Positions 1 through 9,294 of a stretch of 60,245 bases of DNA are shown piece by piece (within the stretch, counting starts at the first letter, position 1; each line of letters begins with the position of its first letter). Position numbers and translations under genes: made by a program. Under the pieces are notes generated by a model. The model was not told the DNA's origin. It saw nothing but the letters and a program-made list of their open reading frames with translations, and ran no database searches. The DNA is taken from NCBI RefSeq assembly GCF_003583935.1, contig NZ_QYRN01000014.1, positions 1 through 60,245 on the forward strand. The letters run 5' to 3'. The DNA is from Aureimonas flava (GTDB lineage: Bacteria > Pseudomonadota > Alphaproteobacteria > Rhizobiales > Rhizobiaceae).

Positions 1-136
1 AGAAGCGCCCGCTCTCCAGGTCGTCGAACTGCGCCGAATCGACGATGTTGCACCCCTTCCCAGACAGGTACGTCGAGATCGCCGCAACGATCCCGCGCGC
101 CGTCGGACAGGTCACCGTCAGGACAAACTGCTGCAT
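1..136 (-). CDS. purU: Formyltetrahydrofolate deformylase, N-terminal fragment (cut by window edge)
   Basis: Only the first 45 codons are inside the window. They start MQQFVLTVTCPTARGIVAAI and continue with GKGCNIVDSAQFDD, the N-terminal ACT domain typical of PurU. PurU hydrolyses 10-formyl-tetrahydrofolate to formate and tetrahydrofolate, balancing the one-carbon pool and feeding purine synthesis. The catalytic formyltransferase-like domain lies beyond the edge. The gene is on the same strand as lepA and 47 bp downstream of it, so they may be co-transcribed. The identification rests on the ACT domain alone, but the GKGCNIVDS-Q-FDD pattern is quite specific. Confidence 0.85.
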   Translation of the reverse strand, partial: MQQFVLTVTCPTARGIVAAISTYLSGKGCNIVDSAQFDDLESGRF

Positions 137-183
137 CGGAAGTCTCGTCGCTTGGCGTGTCGGGTCGCGGCCGGCGCTGCCGG

Positions 184-1998
184 TCAGCTGTCCATCTTCA
201 GGGCGGCGATGAAGGCTTCCTGCGGGATGTCCACCTTGCCGAACTGGCGCATGCGCTTCTTGCCCTCCTTCTGCTTGTCGAGGAGCTTGCGCTTGCGCGA
301 GGCGTCGCCGCCGTAGCACTTGGCGGTCACGTCCTTGCGCAGGGCCGAGATGGTCTCGCGGGCCACGACCTTTCCGCCGATCGCCGCCTGGATCGGGATC
401 TTGAAGAGGTGGTTGGGGATCAGCTCCTTCAGCTTCTCGCACATGGCCCGGCCGCGCTTCTCGGCCTGCGTGCGGTGGACCAGCATGGAGAGCGCGTCCA
501 CCGGCTCGGCGTTGACCAGGATCGACAGCTTCACGAGGTCGCCCTCGCGATAGTCGGCGAGCTGGTAGTCGAAGGAGGCGTAGCCCTTGGAGATCGACTT
601 CAGCCGGTCGTAGAAGTCGAAGACCACCTCGTTGAGCGGCAGCTCGTAGGTCACCATGGCGCGCTTGCCGACATAGGACAGGTCGACCTGGATGCCGCGC
701 CGCTCCTGGCACAGGGTCAGGATGTTGCCGAGATAGTCGTCCGGCGTCAGGATCGTCGCCTTGATCCAGGGCTCGTAGATCGCCTCGATCTGCATCGTGT
801 CCGGCATGTCGGCCGGGTTGTGCAGCATGGTCGTCTCGCCGTTGCGCATCCGCATCTCGTAGACCACGGACGGGGCGGTGGCGATCAGGTCGAGGTCGAA
901 CTCGCGGCTGAGCCGCTCCTGGATGATCTCGAGGTGCAGCAGCCCCAGGAAGCCGCAGCGGAAGCCGAAGCCGAGCGCGGCCGAGGATTCCATCTCGAAC
1001 GAGAACGAGGCGTCGTTGAGGCGAAGCTTGCCCATGGCCGCGCGCAGGTCGTCGAAGGCGGCGGCGTCGGTCGGGAACAGGCCGCAGAAGACCACGGGCT
1101 GGGCCGGCTGGAAGCCCGGCAGCATCTCGGCCGTCTGGCGCCGGTCCTCGGTGATCGTGTCGCCGACGCGCGTGTCGGCAACCTCCTTGATCGAGGCGGT
1201 GATGAAGCCGAGCTCGCCGGGGCCCAGCGCCTCGACATTGACCATCTTGGGCGTGAACACGCCGACCCGGTCCACCGGGTACTTGGCGTCCGTGCCCATC
1301 ATCCGGATGGTCTGGCCCTTCTTCAGCTCGCCGTCGATCACGCGCACCAGCACCACGACGCCGAGATAGGCGTCGTACCAGGAATCCACCAGCATCGCCT
1401 TCAGCGGTGCGTCGCGGTCGCCCGTCTTGGGCGGGGGCAGGCGCTTGACGATCGCCTCCAGCACGTCCTCGATGCCGAGGCCCGACTTGGCCGAGATCAG
1501 GACGGCCTCGGAGGCGTCGATGCCGATCACCTCCTCGATCTGCTCCCTGACCTTGTCGGGCTCGGCGGCCGGCAGGTCGATCTTGTTCAGGACGGGCACG
1601 ATCTCGAGGTCGTTGTCGAGCGCGAGATAGACGTTGGCGAGCGTCTGCGCCTCGACGCCCTGCGCGGCGTCCACCACCAGCAGCGCGCCCTCGCAGGCCG
1701 AGAGCGAGCGCGACACCTCGTAGGCGAAGTCGACGTGCCCCGGCGTGTCGATCAGGTTGAGGATGTAGGTCTGCCCGTCCTTGGCCGGATAGGCGAGGCG
1801 CACGGTCTGCGCCTTGATGGTGATCCCGCGCTCGCGCTCGATCTCCATGTTGTCGAGCACCTGCTCCTTGCCGGCCATCTCGCGCGCGTCGAGCCCGCCG
1901 GTGAGCTGGATCAGCCGGTCGGCGAGCGTCGATTTGCCATGGTCGATATGGGCGACGATGGAGAAGTTGCGGATGCGGGAAAGCGGCGTCTGGCTCAT
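184..1998 (-). CDS. lepA: Elongation factor 4 (LepA), ribosome-associated GTPase
   Basis: This 604-residue protein has the usual LepA length. It begins [20 protein letters not shown] with the G1 loop HIDHGKST at residues 17-24, followed by the G2/G3 region ([20 protein letters not shown]) and NKIDLP. EF-G-like domains II, III and V follow, then the LepA-specific C-terminal domain ([19 protein letters not shown]). LepA binds ribosomes and affects translocation and initiation under stress; it is cytosolic or membrane-associated. The ATG start matches the conserved family N-terminus. Nothing is missing or fused. Confidence 0.98.
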   Translation of the reverse strand: MSQTPLSRIRNFSIVAHIDHGKSTLADRLIQLTGGLDAREMAGKEQVLDNMEIERERGITIKAQTVRLAYPAKDGQTYILNLIDTPGHVDFAYEVSRSLSACEGALLVVDAAQGVEAQTLANVYLALDNDLEIVPVLNKIDLPAAEPDKVREQIEEVIGIDASEAVLISAKSGLGIEDVLEAIVKRLPPPKTGDRDAPLKAMLVDSWYDAYLGVVVLVRVIDGELKKGQTIRMMGTDAKYPVDRVGVFTPKMVNVEALGPGELGFITASIKEVADTRVGDTITEDRRQTAEMLPGFQPAQPVVFCGLFPTDAAAFDDLRAAMGKLRLNDASFSFEMESSAALGFGFRCGFLGLLHLEIIQERLSREFDLDLIATAPSVVYEMRMRNGETTMLHNPADMPDTMQIEAIYEPWIKATILTPDDYLGNILTLCQERRGIQVDLSYVGKRAMVTYELPLNEVVFDFYDRLKSISKGYASFDYQLADYREGDLVKLSILVNAEPVDALSMLVHRTQAEKRGRAMCEKLKELIPNHLFKIPIQAAIGGKVVARETISALRKDVTAKCYGGDASRKRKLLDKQKEGKKRMRQFGKVDIPQEAFIAALKMDS

Positions 1999-2075
1999 GG
2001 CAGACGCCTATAAGGCTTTGAGGGCCGGACGGGAATGGGGTTTCTCGAAGCGGCCCTTCGGGTGCCGGACGCTCG

Positions 2076-3299
2076 TCAGGCGCCGTCGCCGCGCGCGATC
2101 CGCCCGCCGGCCCGCTCGTCGAAGAAGAAGGGGCGCAGCCGCACCCCCACAGCGTTGCCCGCGAAGGCCGCCACGAGCCACAGCCAGCCGTGCAGCGATC
2201 CGCTCGCGATCCCGGAGAAATAGGCCCCGATGTTGCAGCCGTAGGCGATGCGCGCGCCGTAGCCGAGGAAGAGGCCGCCGATCACGGCCGCCGCGAGCGA
2301 GCGCGCCGGAATGCGCAGGTTGGGCGCGAAGCGGCCGGCAAGGCTCGCCGCCAGCATGGCGCCCGCGACGATCCCGAAGTTCATCACCGAGGTGACGTCG
2401 GCAAACACGCTGCCGGCAAGCGCGCGCGCGTTGGCCGGCGCCTGCCAGTAGGCCCAGGCGGCGGGGTCGACGCCGATCGCCTGGGCACCCTTGGCGCCCC
2501 AGAGCGCGAAGGCGGAGGTGATGCCCCAGGGCCGCCCGGCCAGCGCCAGCGTCGCGAAGTTGAGGACGGCCAGCGCCAGCGCGCCGGCCAGAAGCGGCCA
2601 GGGGCCGCGCGCCAGTCGGGCGAGACCGCGTGTCGCGGGCCGGCCCGCCGTCTCCAGCGCGCCGTGGCGACGACGCTCCGCCAGGACGGTGATCGCGGCG
2701 ATCGCGGCGAACAGGGCGAGCGACGCCGCGATGCCGGGCCCGACGCCGAGCGTCTCTACCAGCGACACCGGCGGCAGGGCGGGCAGCGATTGCCACCAGT
2801 CGAAATGGACGGTGGCGAGCACCGAGCCGACCACGAAGAACAGGAGCGTCACCAGCATGCGCGCGTTGCCGCCGCCGGCCGTGAACAGCGTGCCGGACGC
2901 GCAGCCGCCGCCCATCTGCATGCCGATGCCGAACAGGAAGGCGCCGACCACGACGCCGACCGACAGGGGCGAGACGAAGCCCGCGACCGGCTGGCCGAAC
3001 AGGCTGCCCGCGCCGAGGGCCGGGAAGAACAGCACCACGGCCAGCGCCAGCATCGCCATCTGCGCCCGCAAGCCCCGCCCGCGCCGCTCCAGGATGAAGA
3101 CGCGCCAGGCGGAGGTGAAGCCGAAGGCGGCATGGTAGAGCACCAGGCCCAGCGCGCCGCCGAGAAGCAGAAGGGCGCCCTGGCGGGGGCCTTGCGCAAG
3201 GCCGAGCGCGAGGGCGCCGAGCAGGAGGGCGGCTAGGGCCGCAAGGCCCGGGGGCCCGGACAGGGCGGCCGGAGCCGGGCGGAGGGTGGCGTCGGTCAT
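2076..3299 (-). CDS. YeeE/YedE family membrane transporter (TsuA-like, probable thiosulfate uptake)
   Basis: A 407-residue polytopic membrane protein with about ten hydrophobic segments. Two conserved cysteine motifs characteristic of the YeeE/YedE (sulf_transp) family are visible: GGGCASGTLFTAGGG in the first half and YGCNIGAYFSGIASG near the C terminus. In TsuA such cysteines relay thiosulfate across the membrane, so inorganic sulfur-compound uptake is the likely role; the substrate is inferred from the family. The ATG at 3299 was chosen because CGGAG sits at SD distance; an in-frame reading extends upstream to 3437 but lacks family character. No tusA/sirA-like partner is adjacent. Confidence 0.85.
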   Translation of the reverse strand: MTDATLRPAPAALSGPPGLAALAALLLGALALGLAQGPRQGALLLLGGALGLVLYHAAFGFTSAWRVFILERRGRGLRAQMAMLALAVVLFFPALGAGSLFGQPVAGFVSPLSVGVVVGAFLFGIGMQMGGGCASGTLFTAGGGNARMLVTLLFFVVGSVLATVHFDWWQSLPALPPVSLVETLGVGPGIAASLALFAAIAAITVLAERRRHGALETAGRPATRGLARLARGPWPLLAGALALAVLNFATLALAGRPWGITSAFALWGAKGAQAIGVDPAAWAYWQAPANARALAGSVFADVTSVMNFGIVAGAMLAASLAGRFAPNLRIPARSLAAAVIGGLFLGYGARIAYGCNIGAYFSGIASGSLHGWLWLVAAFAGNAVGVRLRPFFFDERAGGRIARGDGA

Positions 3300-3487
3300 C
3301 GGAAACACTCCGGGCGCGGCCGGTCGGCCGGCGGCGCTTCGTTCGCGGATGGATGCCGGGAATGTAAGTGCCCCATAGCATGCGGGCGAGCGATGGATGT
3401 GCGAATGCGCGGCGCGAGGCGGATCCGTTTTGCGCATGAGGGCTCATCGGCGCGTCGGCGATCCGCCGCGGGCGGCGCGCCGCCCTT

Positions 3488-4039
3488 TCAGCAGGGCGCG
3501 CTCGTCATCGAGGTGTTCTTCAGCGCGGCCGAGAAGCGCGGCCGGGCGGCCGAGAAGTTTGACAGCGTCGTGACCGGAAGCCCGACCGTGTTAAACAGCG
3601 GCGTGGACTGGACCGTGGTCTCCACGAAGATCACGGAGTCGCTATCGGCGACCACCGGCATGTCGGCCGTGGGGATCGTGGCGTCCGTCATTGCGACCAT
3701 GGGGGAGGGCGCGTAGGACCAGCACACCACGAACTTTCCGCTCTTGCGCATGACGCTGGAGACGCGGAAGGTGGTCTCGCCGACCGGATGTCCCGCCATC
3801 GCGACGAAGATGGCCCGGTTGACGTCGAGGTCGGCGGTGGTCGTCTCGGTCTTTCGCGACAGGATGTCGCCGATGGTGAAGGTCGATTTCTCCGCGGTCG
3901 CGGAGTCCCGGTAGAGACCGAACAGCGTCACCGTGCCGAGCAGCAGCGCGATCAGGACGGGCGCGATCAGGGCGAACTCGATGGCGGCGATGCCGCGCCG
4001 GTCGCGCGCGAGGCGGCGGAACGGGGAGATGCCGCTCAT
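3488..4039 (-). CDS. TadE-like minor pilin / pilus assembly protein (second copy)
   Basis: A 183-residue protein with the TadE-family N-terminus: a short basic stretch (FRRLARDRRG), then IAAIEFALIAPVLIALLLGTV as the single membrane helix, where the glutamate after the Gly-Ile-Ala-Ala run is the hallmark. The remainder would be periplasmic. TadE/TadF proteins are pseudopilins of the tight-adherence (Tad/Flp) secretion system. Its ATG overlaps the upstream TadE-like gene's stop as ATGA (4036-4039), implying translational coupling. Last gene of a three-gene group. It could be called TadE or TadF; the sequence does not settle which. Confidence 0.82.
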   Translation of the reverse strand: MSGISPFRRLARDRRGIAAIEFALIAPVLIALLLGTVTLFGLYRDSATAEKSTFTIGDILSRKTETTTADLDVNRAIFVAMAGHPVGETTFRVSSVMRKSGKFVVCWSYAPSPMVAMTDATIPTADMPVVADSDSVIFVETTVQSTPLFNTVGLPVTTLSNFSAARPRFSAALKNTSMTSAPC

Positions 4040-4560
4040 TGGCCCGACGGCTCGTTCATGAAGGCCGAACTCGACACGATGCTGTATCCCCCGAGGGAGT
4101 CCTTGGGTAGGCGGAGGGCGAGGCCCATGAGCGGGGTGATCGGATCGGCGACGAGGCAGGCCCGCACGAACAGGACCTGCGCCCGGTCTCCTGTGGTGAA
4201 GGTGACGGAGGGCTCGTAGCTGCTGCCGCGATCCAGGCACGTGGCGCTCGTGGTCGGGATGTCGGACGCGGTCTTGACCACCGACATCTCGACGATCATC
4301 GCCTTCTCGCAGACCGGCACCACCAGCCCCATGTTGGCGCAGATCGCCGTCTTCATCTGCGGTTGGCTGGCCGGGGCGTCGGCGGTGTTGATCCGCACCT
4401 TGCGCACCGCGAGGTCCAGCGCGCGGTCGAGCGAGATGCTGCGCACCATGATCCACCCGGCCTCGATCGTGGAGAAGACCAGGGCGAGGAAGATCGGCAC
4501 GACCAGCGCGAATTCCAGGGCGGCGACGCCCGATCGGTCCTGAGCGAAGCGCCGACGCAT
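4036..4560 (-). CDS. TadE-like minor pilin / pilus assembly protein (first copy)
   Basis: A 174-residue protein starting MRRRFAQDRSGVAALEFALV, again the TadE signature of a basic N-terminus followed by a hydrophobic helix with an internal glutamate, then a periplasmic domain with several cysteines (ICANMG, PVCEKA, ATCLDRG, RACLVAD). It lies 8 bp downstream of the TadG-like gene and overlaps the next TadE-like gene by 4 bp, so the three form an operon. The ATG at 4560 places the start immediately before the basic segment, as in the family. Confidence 0.82.
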   Translation of the reverse strand: MRRRFAQDRSGVAALEFALVVPIFLALVFSTIEAGWIMVRSISLDRALDLAVRKVRINTADAPASQPQMKTAICANMGLVVPVCEKAMIVEMSVVKTASDIPTTSATCLDRGSSYEPSVTFTTGDRAQVLFVRACLVADPITPLMGLALRLPKDSLGGYSIVSSSAFMNEPSGQ

Positions 4561-4568
4561 CCCGTCCC

Positions 4569-5975
4569 CTACTGCGTGATCCTGATCTTCTGCATGGAGG
4601 TCGCGATCGACTGGAACGCCTCCGTCATGTCCAGGCCGTCCACCTTGTAGGCGTAGGCCGGCTTGCTGGCGCATTCGGCGATATCGGCGGCGATGGCGGT
4701 GGACACCTTGAAGGCGATGGTGAAGATCGTGATCCCCTCCGCCTTCGTGTAGGCGCAGACCTGCTTGTAGAAGGCCTTGGCCTGCGCGTCGGTGAAGGCG
4801 TTGAAGCCGGCGGCGTAGTTGTTGGTCGTGGTCCCGTAGCTGCCGGTGATGTTGCGCGTGGTCACGACATAGCGGCTGTCCGGCTTGGTGTTGGCCGTGG
4901 TGGGACGGGGCTGGAAGCCGATCTGGCCGTCCGTCATCAGGACGATGAACTTCAGGGTGTCGGTGTCCGTGAAGTCGGCCGGGCGCGCCGAGAACGCGCT
5001 CGGGATCGTCGCGAGGTTCCGGGTGCGGATCGTCTGGAGCGCCGGGCGCATGGACGGGTTGAGCAGGAGCTCGGCCCATTTCATGCCGTAGGCCGTGCCG
5101 GTCCCGTCGTAGGGGGCGAGCGCGTCGATCTTCGCCTTCAGCGTCGTCAGGTCGTTGGTCATGTAGGTGACCGTGGGGACGGTCGGGCACCACCAGGGCT
5201 GCTTGCCCGAGGCGTTGATGTTGTAATAGCTGAAATGGGGTGCCTGGTCGCGATCGTAGAAGGACGGCTTGCCGGACGCGAAGTCGCCGGTCGTCATCTC
5301 CAGGCACCAGCTGTAGCTGTTGCCGGTCGCCCAGCGCGAGTAGGGGGCGGTGCGGCCGTTGTATTCGGCGCTGGTCAGATAGGTGAAGACCTTCTCGCCG
5401 AGGTTCACCTGGCCCGCGAAGGGGATCACGCTGACCGAGGTGGTCGGCGCCATGTCCTCCTTGAGGACGATGTCGAGGAAGCTCTTGGCCGCCGGACGCA
5501 GCTGCGTCATGCCGCCGTTGTCGAGCATCGATCCCGAGATGTCGAGGACCAGCGAGAGCTCGACGTTCTTGCGCGCCTCCTCGGCCGTCGAGGAGCCGAC
5601 GATGCCGAGATTGTCGATCTGGGCGAGCTGCAGGAACGTCGTCGGATAGTTGATCCTGGCGCTGGCGGAGACCTTGCGCCGGGTCAGCGTCTTTTCCTCG
5701 GTGACGGTCAGGGTCGCCGTGTCGCCGTTCGGCACGCTCTTCAGGAAGGAGCGCACCACCGTCTCGGCGTCCTCGGTCTGCGTCAGCGAGGCGGCGGCCA
5801 AGGTGCCGCGATCCAGGGCGTCCTGGAGCGCCAGCCGGCCGCGCTCGTGCACCACGAGATCCACCGCACCGCCCGCCGCCAGCACCATGGGCACGAGGAG
5901 AAGCGCCGTCATCACCGGGATGCTGCCCCGGCGGTTGCGCTTGAACGAGGATTCGGGCGGGGCGGCAGGGCGCAT
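4569..5975 (-). CDS. TadG-like pilus assembly protein with von Willebrand factor A domain
   Basis: A 468-residue protein. A basic N-terminus (SSFKRNRRG) and one membrane helix (VMTALLLVPMVLAAGGAVDL) are followed by a large extracytoplasmic part holding a vWA domain. The metal-site motif LVLDISGSM is at about residue 145, with a later FIVLMTDGQ strand. TadG-like proteins anchor or assemble Flp pili; the vWA domain is expected to bind metal and partner proteins. First gene of the three-gene Tad group. The ATG at 5975 is preferred; an in-frame GTG at 5987 would add four residues, and no clear ribosome binding site distinguishes them. No TadA ATPase, secretin or prepilin peptidase is present nearby. 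Confidence 0.85.
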   Translation of the reverse strand: MRPAAPPESSFKRNRRGSIPVMTALLLVPMVLAAGGAVDLVVHERGRLALQDALDRGTLAAASLTQTEDAETVVRSFLKSVPNGDTATLTVTEEKTLTRRKVSASARINYPTTFLQLAQIDNLGIVGSSTAEEARKNVELSLVLDISGSMLDNGGMTQLRPAAKSFLDIVLKEDMAPTTSVSVIPFAGQVNLGEKVFTYLTSAEYNGRTAPYSRWATGNSYSWCLEMTTGDFASGKPSFYDRDQAPHFSYYNINASGKQPWWCPTVPTVTYMTNDLTTLKAKIDALAPYDGTGTAYGMKWAELLLNPSMRPALQTIRTRNLATIPSAFSARPADFTDTDTLKFIVLMTDGQIGFQPRPTTANTKPDSRYVVTTRNITGSYGTTTNNYAAGFNAFTDAQAKAFYKQVCAYTKAEGITIFTIAFKVSTAIAADIAECASKPAYAYKVDGLDMTEAFQSIATSMQKIRITQ

Positions 5976-6200
5976 GACGACAACCACAGGATGTCAGATG
6001 CTTGTTGTCATACCGGGCGACTCCTTAAGACCGCATGACGATTTCCGCCGCGCTTTCACGGGGCTTCCGGCGGCGCCGCCGCGCGGCGAGGAAGGCCGCG
6101 GCGACAACGCCCGATAGTGCCGGGGGCGGCCGGGCGAGGACGGCGCGGCGCCTCGGCGCAAGGGGCCATCAGGGTGCCGGCGAAGCCCGCCGGCGCCGGC

Positions 6201-7358
6201 TCACGCTGTCCCGTGCCGGACCTCGCCGAGACCCAGCCAGCGCGCCATCAGGGCGAGTTCGGCCTCCAGCGCCTCGCGCGTGTCGGCAGGCGCGTCGGGT
6301 TCCAGATGGAGGGCGGGAACCAGGAGGCGCGAGCGCGCACGGTCGGCCTTGAGATCGACGCGCGCGGCGAGCCGGTCGCCGTGGAGGAAGGGCAGCACGT
6401 AGTAGCCGTGGCGGCGCAGCGCGGCCGGCACGTAGATCTCGATCCGGTAGCGGAATCCGAACAGTCGCTCGGCGCGCGCCCGCTCCCAGACCAGCGGGTC
6501 GAAGGGCGCCAGAAGCGCGGTGGCGGCGATGCGCCGTGGCGCTCGGGCCTGCGCATGGAGAAAGGCCACCGGCCAGCCGGGAACGGCGACGGGCTCGAGC
6601 GTCCCGGCCTCCACCAGATCGGCGAGGGCGGCCCGCGTTTCGGCCGGACCGAGCCGGAAATAGTCCTTCAGTTCGCCGAAAGTCGCGATTCCCAGCGCCC
6701 GGGCCGATCGCTCCACCAGCCGGCGGTGCGCCTCGGCCTCGTCCGGGGTCGGCAGTGCCAGCACCGCGCCGGGGATCACGCGCTCGGGCAGGTCGTAGAC
6801 GCGCTCGAAGCCGCGCCGGCGCGTGCGCGTCGTCAGGTGGCCGGCATAGAAGAGCCATTCCAGCATGCGCTTGGGCTCGGACCATTCCCACCATCCGGTG
6901 CGGCCCCGCTCGAGGTCCGAGGCGCCCATCGGCCCGTCCACCCGGATGCGCTCGAGAAGGGCCATCGCCTCGGCCCGGCGCGGCCCCGCGAAGGTGCGCA
7001 TGCCGGCGTATCCGGCCGTGCCCCGGTCCGCCCGCGCCATGCGCCAGCGCAAGGAAGGATGGAGGTCGAGCGGCAGGAGCGAGGCCTCGTGCGCCCAGTA
7101 TTCGAAGACGCGCCGCTCGCCCGGGCGACCCCAGGCGTCGCGGTCGAGCAGCGCGGTGTCGTAGGGGCCGAGGCGCGAGAAGGCGGGCAGGTAGTGCGCC
7201 CGCGCGACGACGTTGACGCTGTCGATCTGATGCAGCGCCAGCCGATCGAGGTTGCGGCGCAGGTGCAGGGCGCCGGCCCGATCCGGCCGCGCCCTCGCGA
7301 ACCCTTGCGCGGCGAGCGCGACGCGGCGCGCCTCGGCGGGCGACAGCGAGCGCGTCAC
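6201..7358 (-). CDS. ycaQ: YcaQ/AlkX-type winged-helix DNA glycosylase (HTH_42 family)
   Basis: A 385-residue member of the winged helix-turn-helix family that includes AlkZ and YcaQ/AlkX. The catalytic region reads LALHQIDSVNVVARAHY, with Gln44-Ile45-Asp46 matching the Q-x-D motif of the AlkX branch rather than the Q-x-Q of AlkZ. Further family landmarks are FEYWAHEASLLP, RTGWWEWS-PKRMLEWLFY and LLAPFDPLVWERAR. E. coli YcaQ excises bulky N-alkyl adducts and unhooks interstrand crosslinks; the same activity is inferred here. Its GTG start overlaps the upstream gene's stop as GTGA (7355-7358), so translation depends on the pseudouridine synthase gene. Confidence 0.85.
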   Translation of the reverse strand: MTRSLSPAEARRVALAAQGFARARPDRAGALHLRRNLDRLALHQIDSVNVVARAHYLPAFSRLGPYDTALLDRDAWGRPGERRVFEYWAHEASLLPLDLHPSLRWRMARADRGTAGYAGMRTFAGPRRAEAMALLERIRVDGPMGASDLERGRTGWWEWSEPKRMLEWLFYAGHLTTRTRRRGFERVYDLPERVIPGAVLALPTPDEAEAHRRLVERSARALGIATFGELKDYFRLGPAETRAALADLVEAGTLEPVAVPGWPVAFLHAQARAPRRIAATALLAPFDPLVWERARAERLFGFRYRIEIYVPAALRRHGYYVLPFLHGDRLAARVDLKADRARSRLLVPALHLEPDAPADTREALEAELALMARWLGLGEVRHGTA

Positions 7359-8137
7359 GGCGAAGGCTCCAGGCGGGCGCGCTCGGCGCGGGTGAGCGGG
7401 CGCACGGCGCCCTTCGGCAGGTCGCCGAGCGCGAGGTCCCCGATCCGGACGCGAACGAGGCGCAGCGTCTCGGTGCCGAGCGCGGCCAGCAGGCGGCGGA
7501 CGTGGCGGTTGCGCCCCTCGTCGAGCACGATCTCCAGCCAGGCGTTGCGGGCGCCCGCGCGCAGCAGCCGCGCCGACCGCACGCCGAGCCGCTCGCCCCG
7601 GTCCTCGACACCCGCGCGGATGCGCGCCAGCAGCGCCTCGTCGGCCGGCCGGTCGATCTGCACGTGGTAGGTCTTTGGAACGTGCGAGGCGGGATCGAGC
7701 AGGCGCTGCGCGAGCCCCGTGTCGTTGGTCAGGAGCAGCAGGCCCTCGCTCGCCTTGTCGAGCCGACCGACCGGCGAGACGTGCGGAAGCTCGAGGCCCT
7801 CGAGGCAGCGGTAGATGGTCTCGCGGCCGTCCGGGTCGTCGCGCGTCGTCACCAGGCCGCGCGGCTTGTTCAGCATCAGGACGATCGGCGCGGCGGCCGC
7901 CACCGCGTGGCCGTCCACCTCGATGCGCGCGGTGGAGGCGAAGGTGCGGTGTTCCGGGTCGCGCACGATGCGCCCGTCCAGCCGCACGCGCCCCTCGCGC
8001 ACCAGCGCCTCGCCCTGGGCGCGCGAGCAGTGGCCGAGCTTCGACAGGACGCGCGCCAGCCCGTGGCCGCGCTCTCCCGCCGCCGGAGGGGCGGGGGCGG
8101 CGGGCGCGCGGGAAGGGGGGCGGGTTCGGTGCGGCAT
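7355..8137 (-). CDS. rRNA pseudouridine synthase, RsuA/RluB family
   Basis: A 260-residue protein with an N-terminal S4 RNA-binding domain (GLARVLSKLGHCSRAQGEAL) and a RsuA/RluB/RluE catalytic domain. The catalytic motif is VGRLDKASEGLLLLTNDT, where the Asp after Arg-Leu attacks uridine C6; further on are PKTYHVQI and EGRNRHVRRLLAALG. It isomerises a uridine in ribosomal RNA. The start at 8137 (MPHRTRPPS) gives a short basic low-complexity leader before the S4 domain; a TTG further upstream at 8197 is less likely. The position modified (RluB, RluE or RsuA type) cannot be fixed from sequence. Operon with ycaQ. Confidence 0.92.
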   Translation of the reverse strand: MPHRTRPPSRAPAAPAPPAAGERGHGLARVLSKLGHCSRAQGEALVREGRVRLDGRIVRDPEHRTFASTARIEVDGHAVAAAAPIVLMLNKPRGLVTTRDDPDGRETIYRCLEGLELPHVSPVGRLDKASEGLLLLTNDTGLAQRLLDPASHVPKTYHVQIDRPADEALLARIRAGVEDRGERLGVRSARLLRAGARNAWLEIVLDEGRNRHVRRLLAALGTETLRLVRVRIGDLALGDLPKGAVRPLTRAERARLEPSP

Positions 8138-8201
8138 CGCGCTCGGGCGGCGGGTTGGCTTCCGGGGCTGATTGCGACGGGACGCCGCCGGACGCAAGTC
8201 C

Positions 8202-9140
8202 TCAGGGCGCGGCGGGCGCCGCCGGATCGGGCGCCTTGGCGGCGAGCTGCCACAGCCGGGCGATGCGCGCGGCGAAGGCGCCGGGCTTGTCGCTCAGGAG
8301 CCTGCCGCAGGTCTCGGCGGCCTCGGCGCGCAGCTCGGCCTGGTGGCGGTCGAGCAGCGCCAGCACCACGTCGAGATCGGCGCGCGCGCCGAAGGAGCGG
8401 GGATCGGCCAGCATCTCGGCATGGAGCACGGCATAGTCGTGGTCGCGGCCGAGCGCCTCGGCGGCCCGGTCGGCTTCCTCGCGCAGGGGCGCGAGCGCGG
8501 CGGGCCACAGGCCTTCCAGGAGCTTCAGGTGCATTCCGAGATACTTGATGCGCTTGCGCAGGTCGTGGAAGTCCTCCGCGCGGTTGCTGGCGCGCGCGGC
8601 CGCGAGGTCGCGGCGAGCCCGGCGGTAGTTCGCCTCGACGCCGGCGACCACGCGCACGCGGTTGCGGCGCCGGCCCTGCCCGAGCGCCAGCGCGTCGAGC
8701 CGCGAGCGGCCCGCTTCGAGGCTTCCCAGCGCCTCGGCGGCGACGTCGCGCGCGCTGCCCTGCGCCTCCACCGCCGCCTCGCGCTTGAGCTCCAGCGCCG
8801 TGCGCACCACCGCGAAGGACGGGCTGTCGACCTCGCCCGCGAAACGTCCTTCCAGTCCGTCCAGCGCCTCGATCAGCGCCGTGCGGTCGCGCACGCCCGA
8901 CAGGGTGCGGCCCGCCTCGCGGTAGCGGGCGTTCTCGGCACCCGCGAAGGACGGGTCCGCCTCGCGCAGGAGCCGCACCAGCCCCCGGAGCTTCTTGAGG
9001 CGCTTGCGCGCCTCGTGCACCGCCTCGTGCCGGCCCTCGTCCCCGCCCGAGAGGTCGCGGACGGCCTTGTCGATCTGCTTCTGCGCGGTGCGCCGGAGGG
9101 CGATGTCGACGGGAGCGCGGGGGTCGATGCGGTAAGCCAT
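8202..9140 (-). CDS. CHAD domain protein (probable polyphosphate-binding)
   Basis: A 312-residue, almost wholly helical protein with the two repeated CHAD signatures: HEAVHEARKRLKKLRGLVRL near residue 55 and EDFHDLRKRIKYLGMHLKLL near residue 205. The conserved histidines and Arg/Lys clusters of CHAD domains bind inorganic polyphosphate in characterised members. The ATG at 9140 follows an excellent AGAGGAG ribosome binding site, which excludes the longer upstream reading. A CYTH-domain gene lies 154 bp upstream on the same strand; CHAD and CYTH are often fused or neighbouring, supporting a role in polyphosphate or nucleotide-phosphate metabolism. No enzymatic activity is predicted for CHAD itself. 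Confidence 0.88.
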   Translation of the reverse strand: MAYRIDPRAPVDIALRRTAQKQIDKAVRDLSGGDEGRHEAVHEARKRLKKLRGLVRLLREADPSFAGAENARYREAGRTLSGVRDRTALIEALDGLEGRFAGEVDSPSFAVVRTALELKREAAVEAQGSARDVAAEALGSLEAGRSRLDALALGQGRRRNRVRVVAGVEANYRRARRDLAAARASNRAEDFHDLRKRIKYLGMHLKLLEGLWPAALAPLREEADRAAEALGRDHDYAVLHAEMLADPRSFGARADLDVVLALLDRHQAELRAEAAETCGRLLSDKPGAFAARIARLWQLAAKAPDPAAPAAP

Positions 9141-9294
9141 GATCTCCTCTGCGGCCGACGGGCCGAGCGTGCTGAACGGGCGTCGATCCTTCGGCGTTCC
9201 GCCCCGACGGATCGGGTGCCGCCCGCTCCGTCGCCGCATGGCGCGGCGGCGGAAGCCGGCAGAAGACGCCGTGGGGTGGCGGTTCGCCGCGCCG

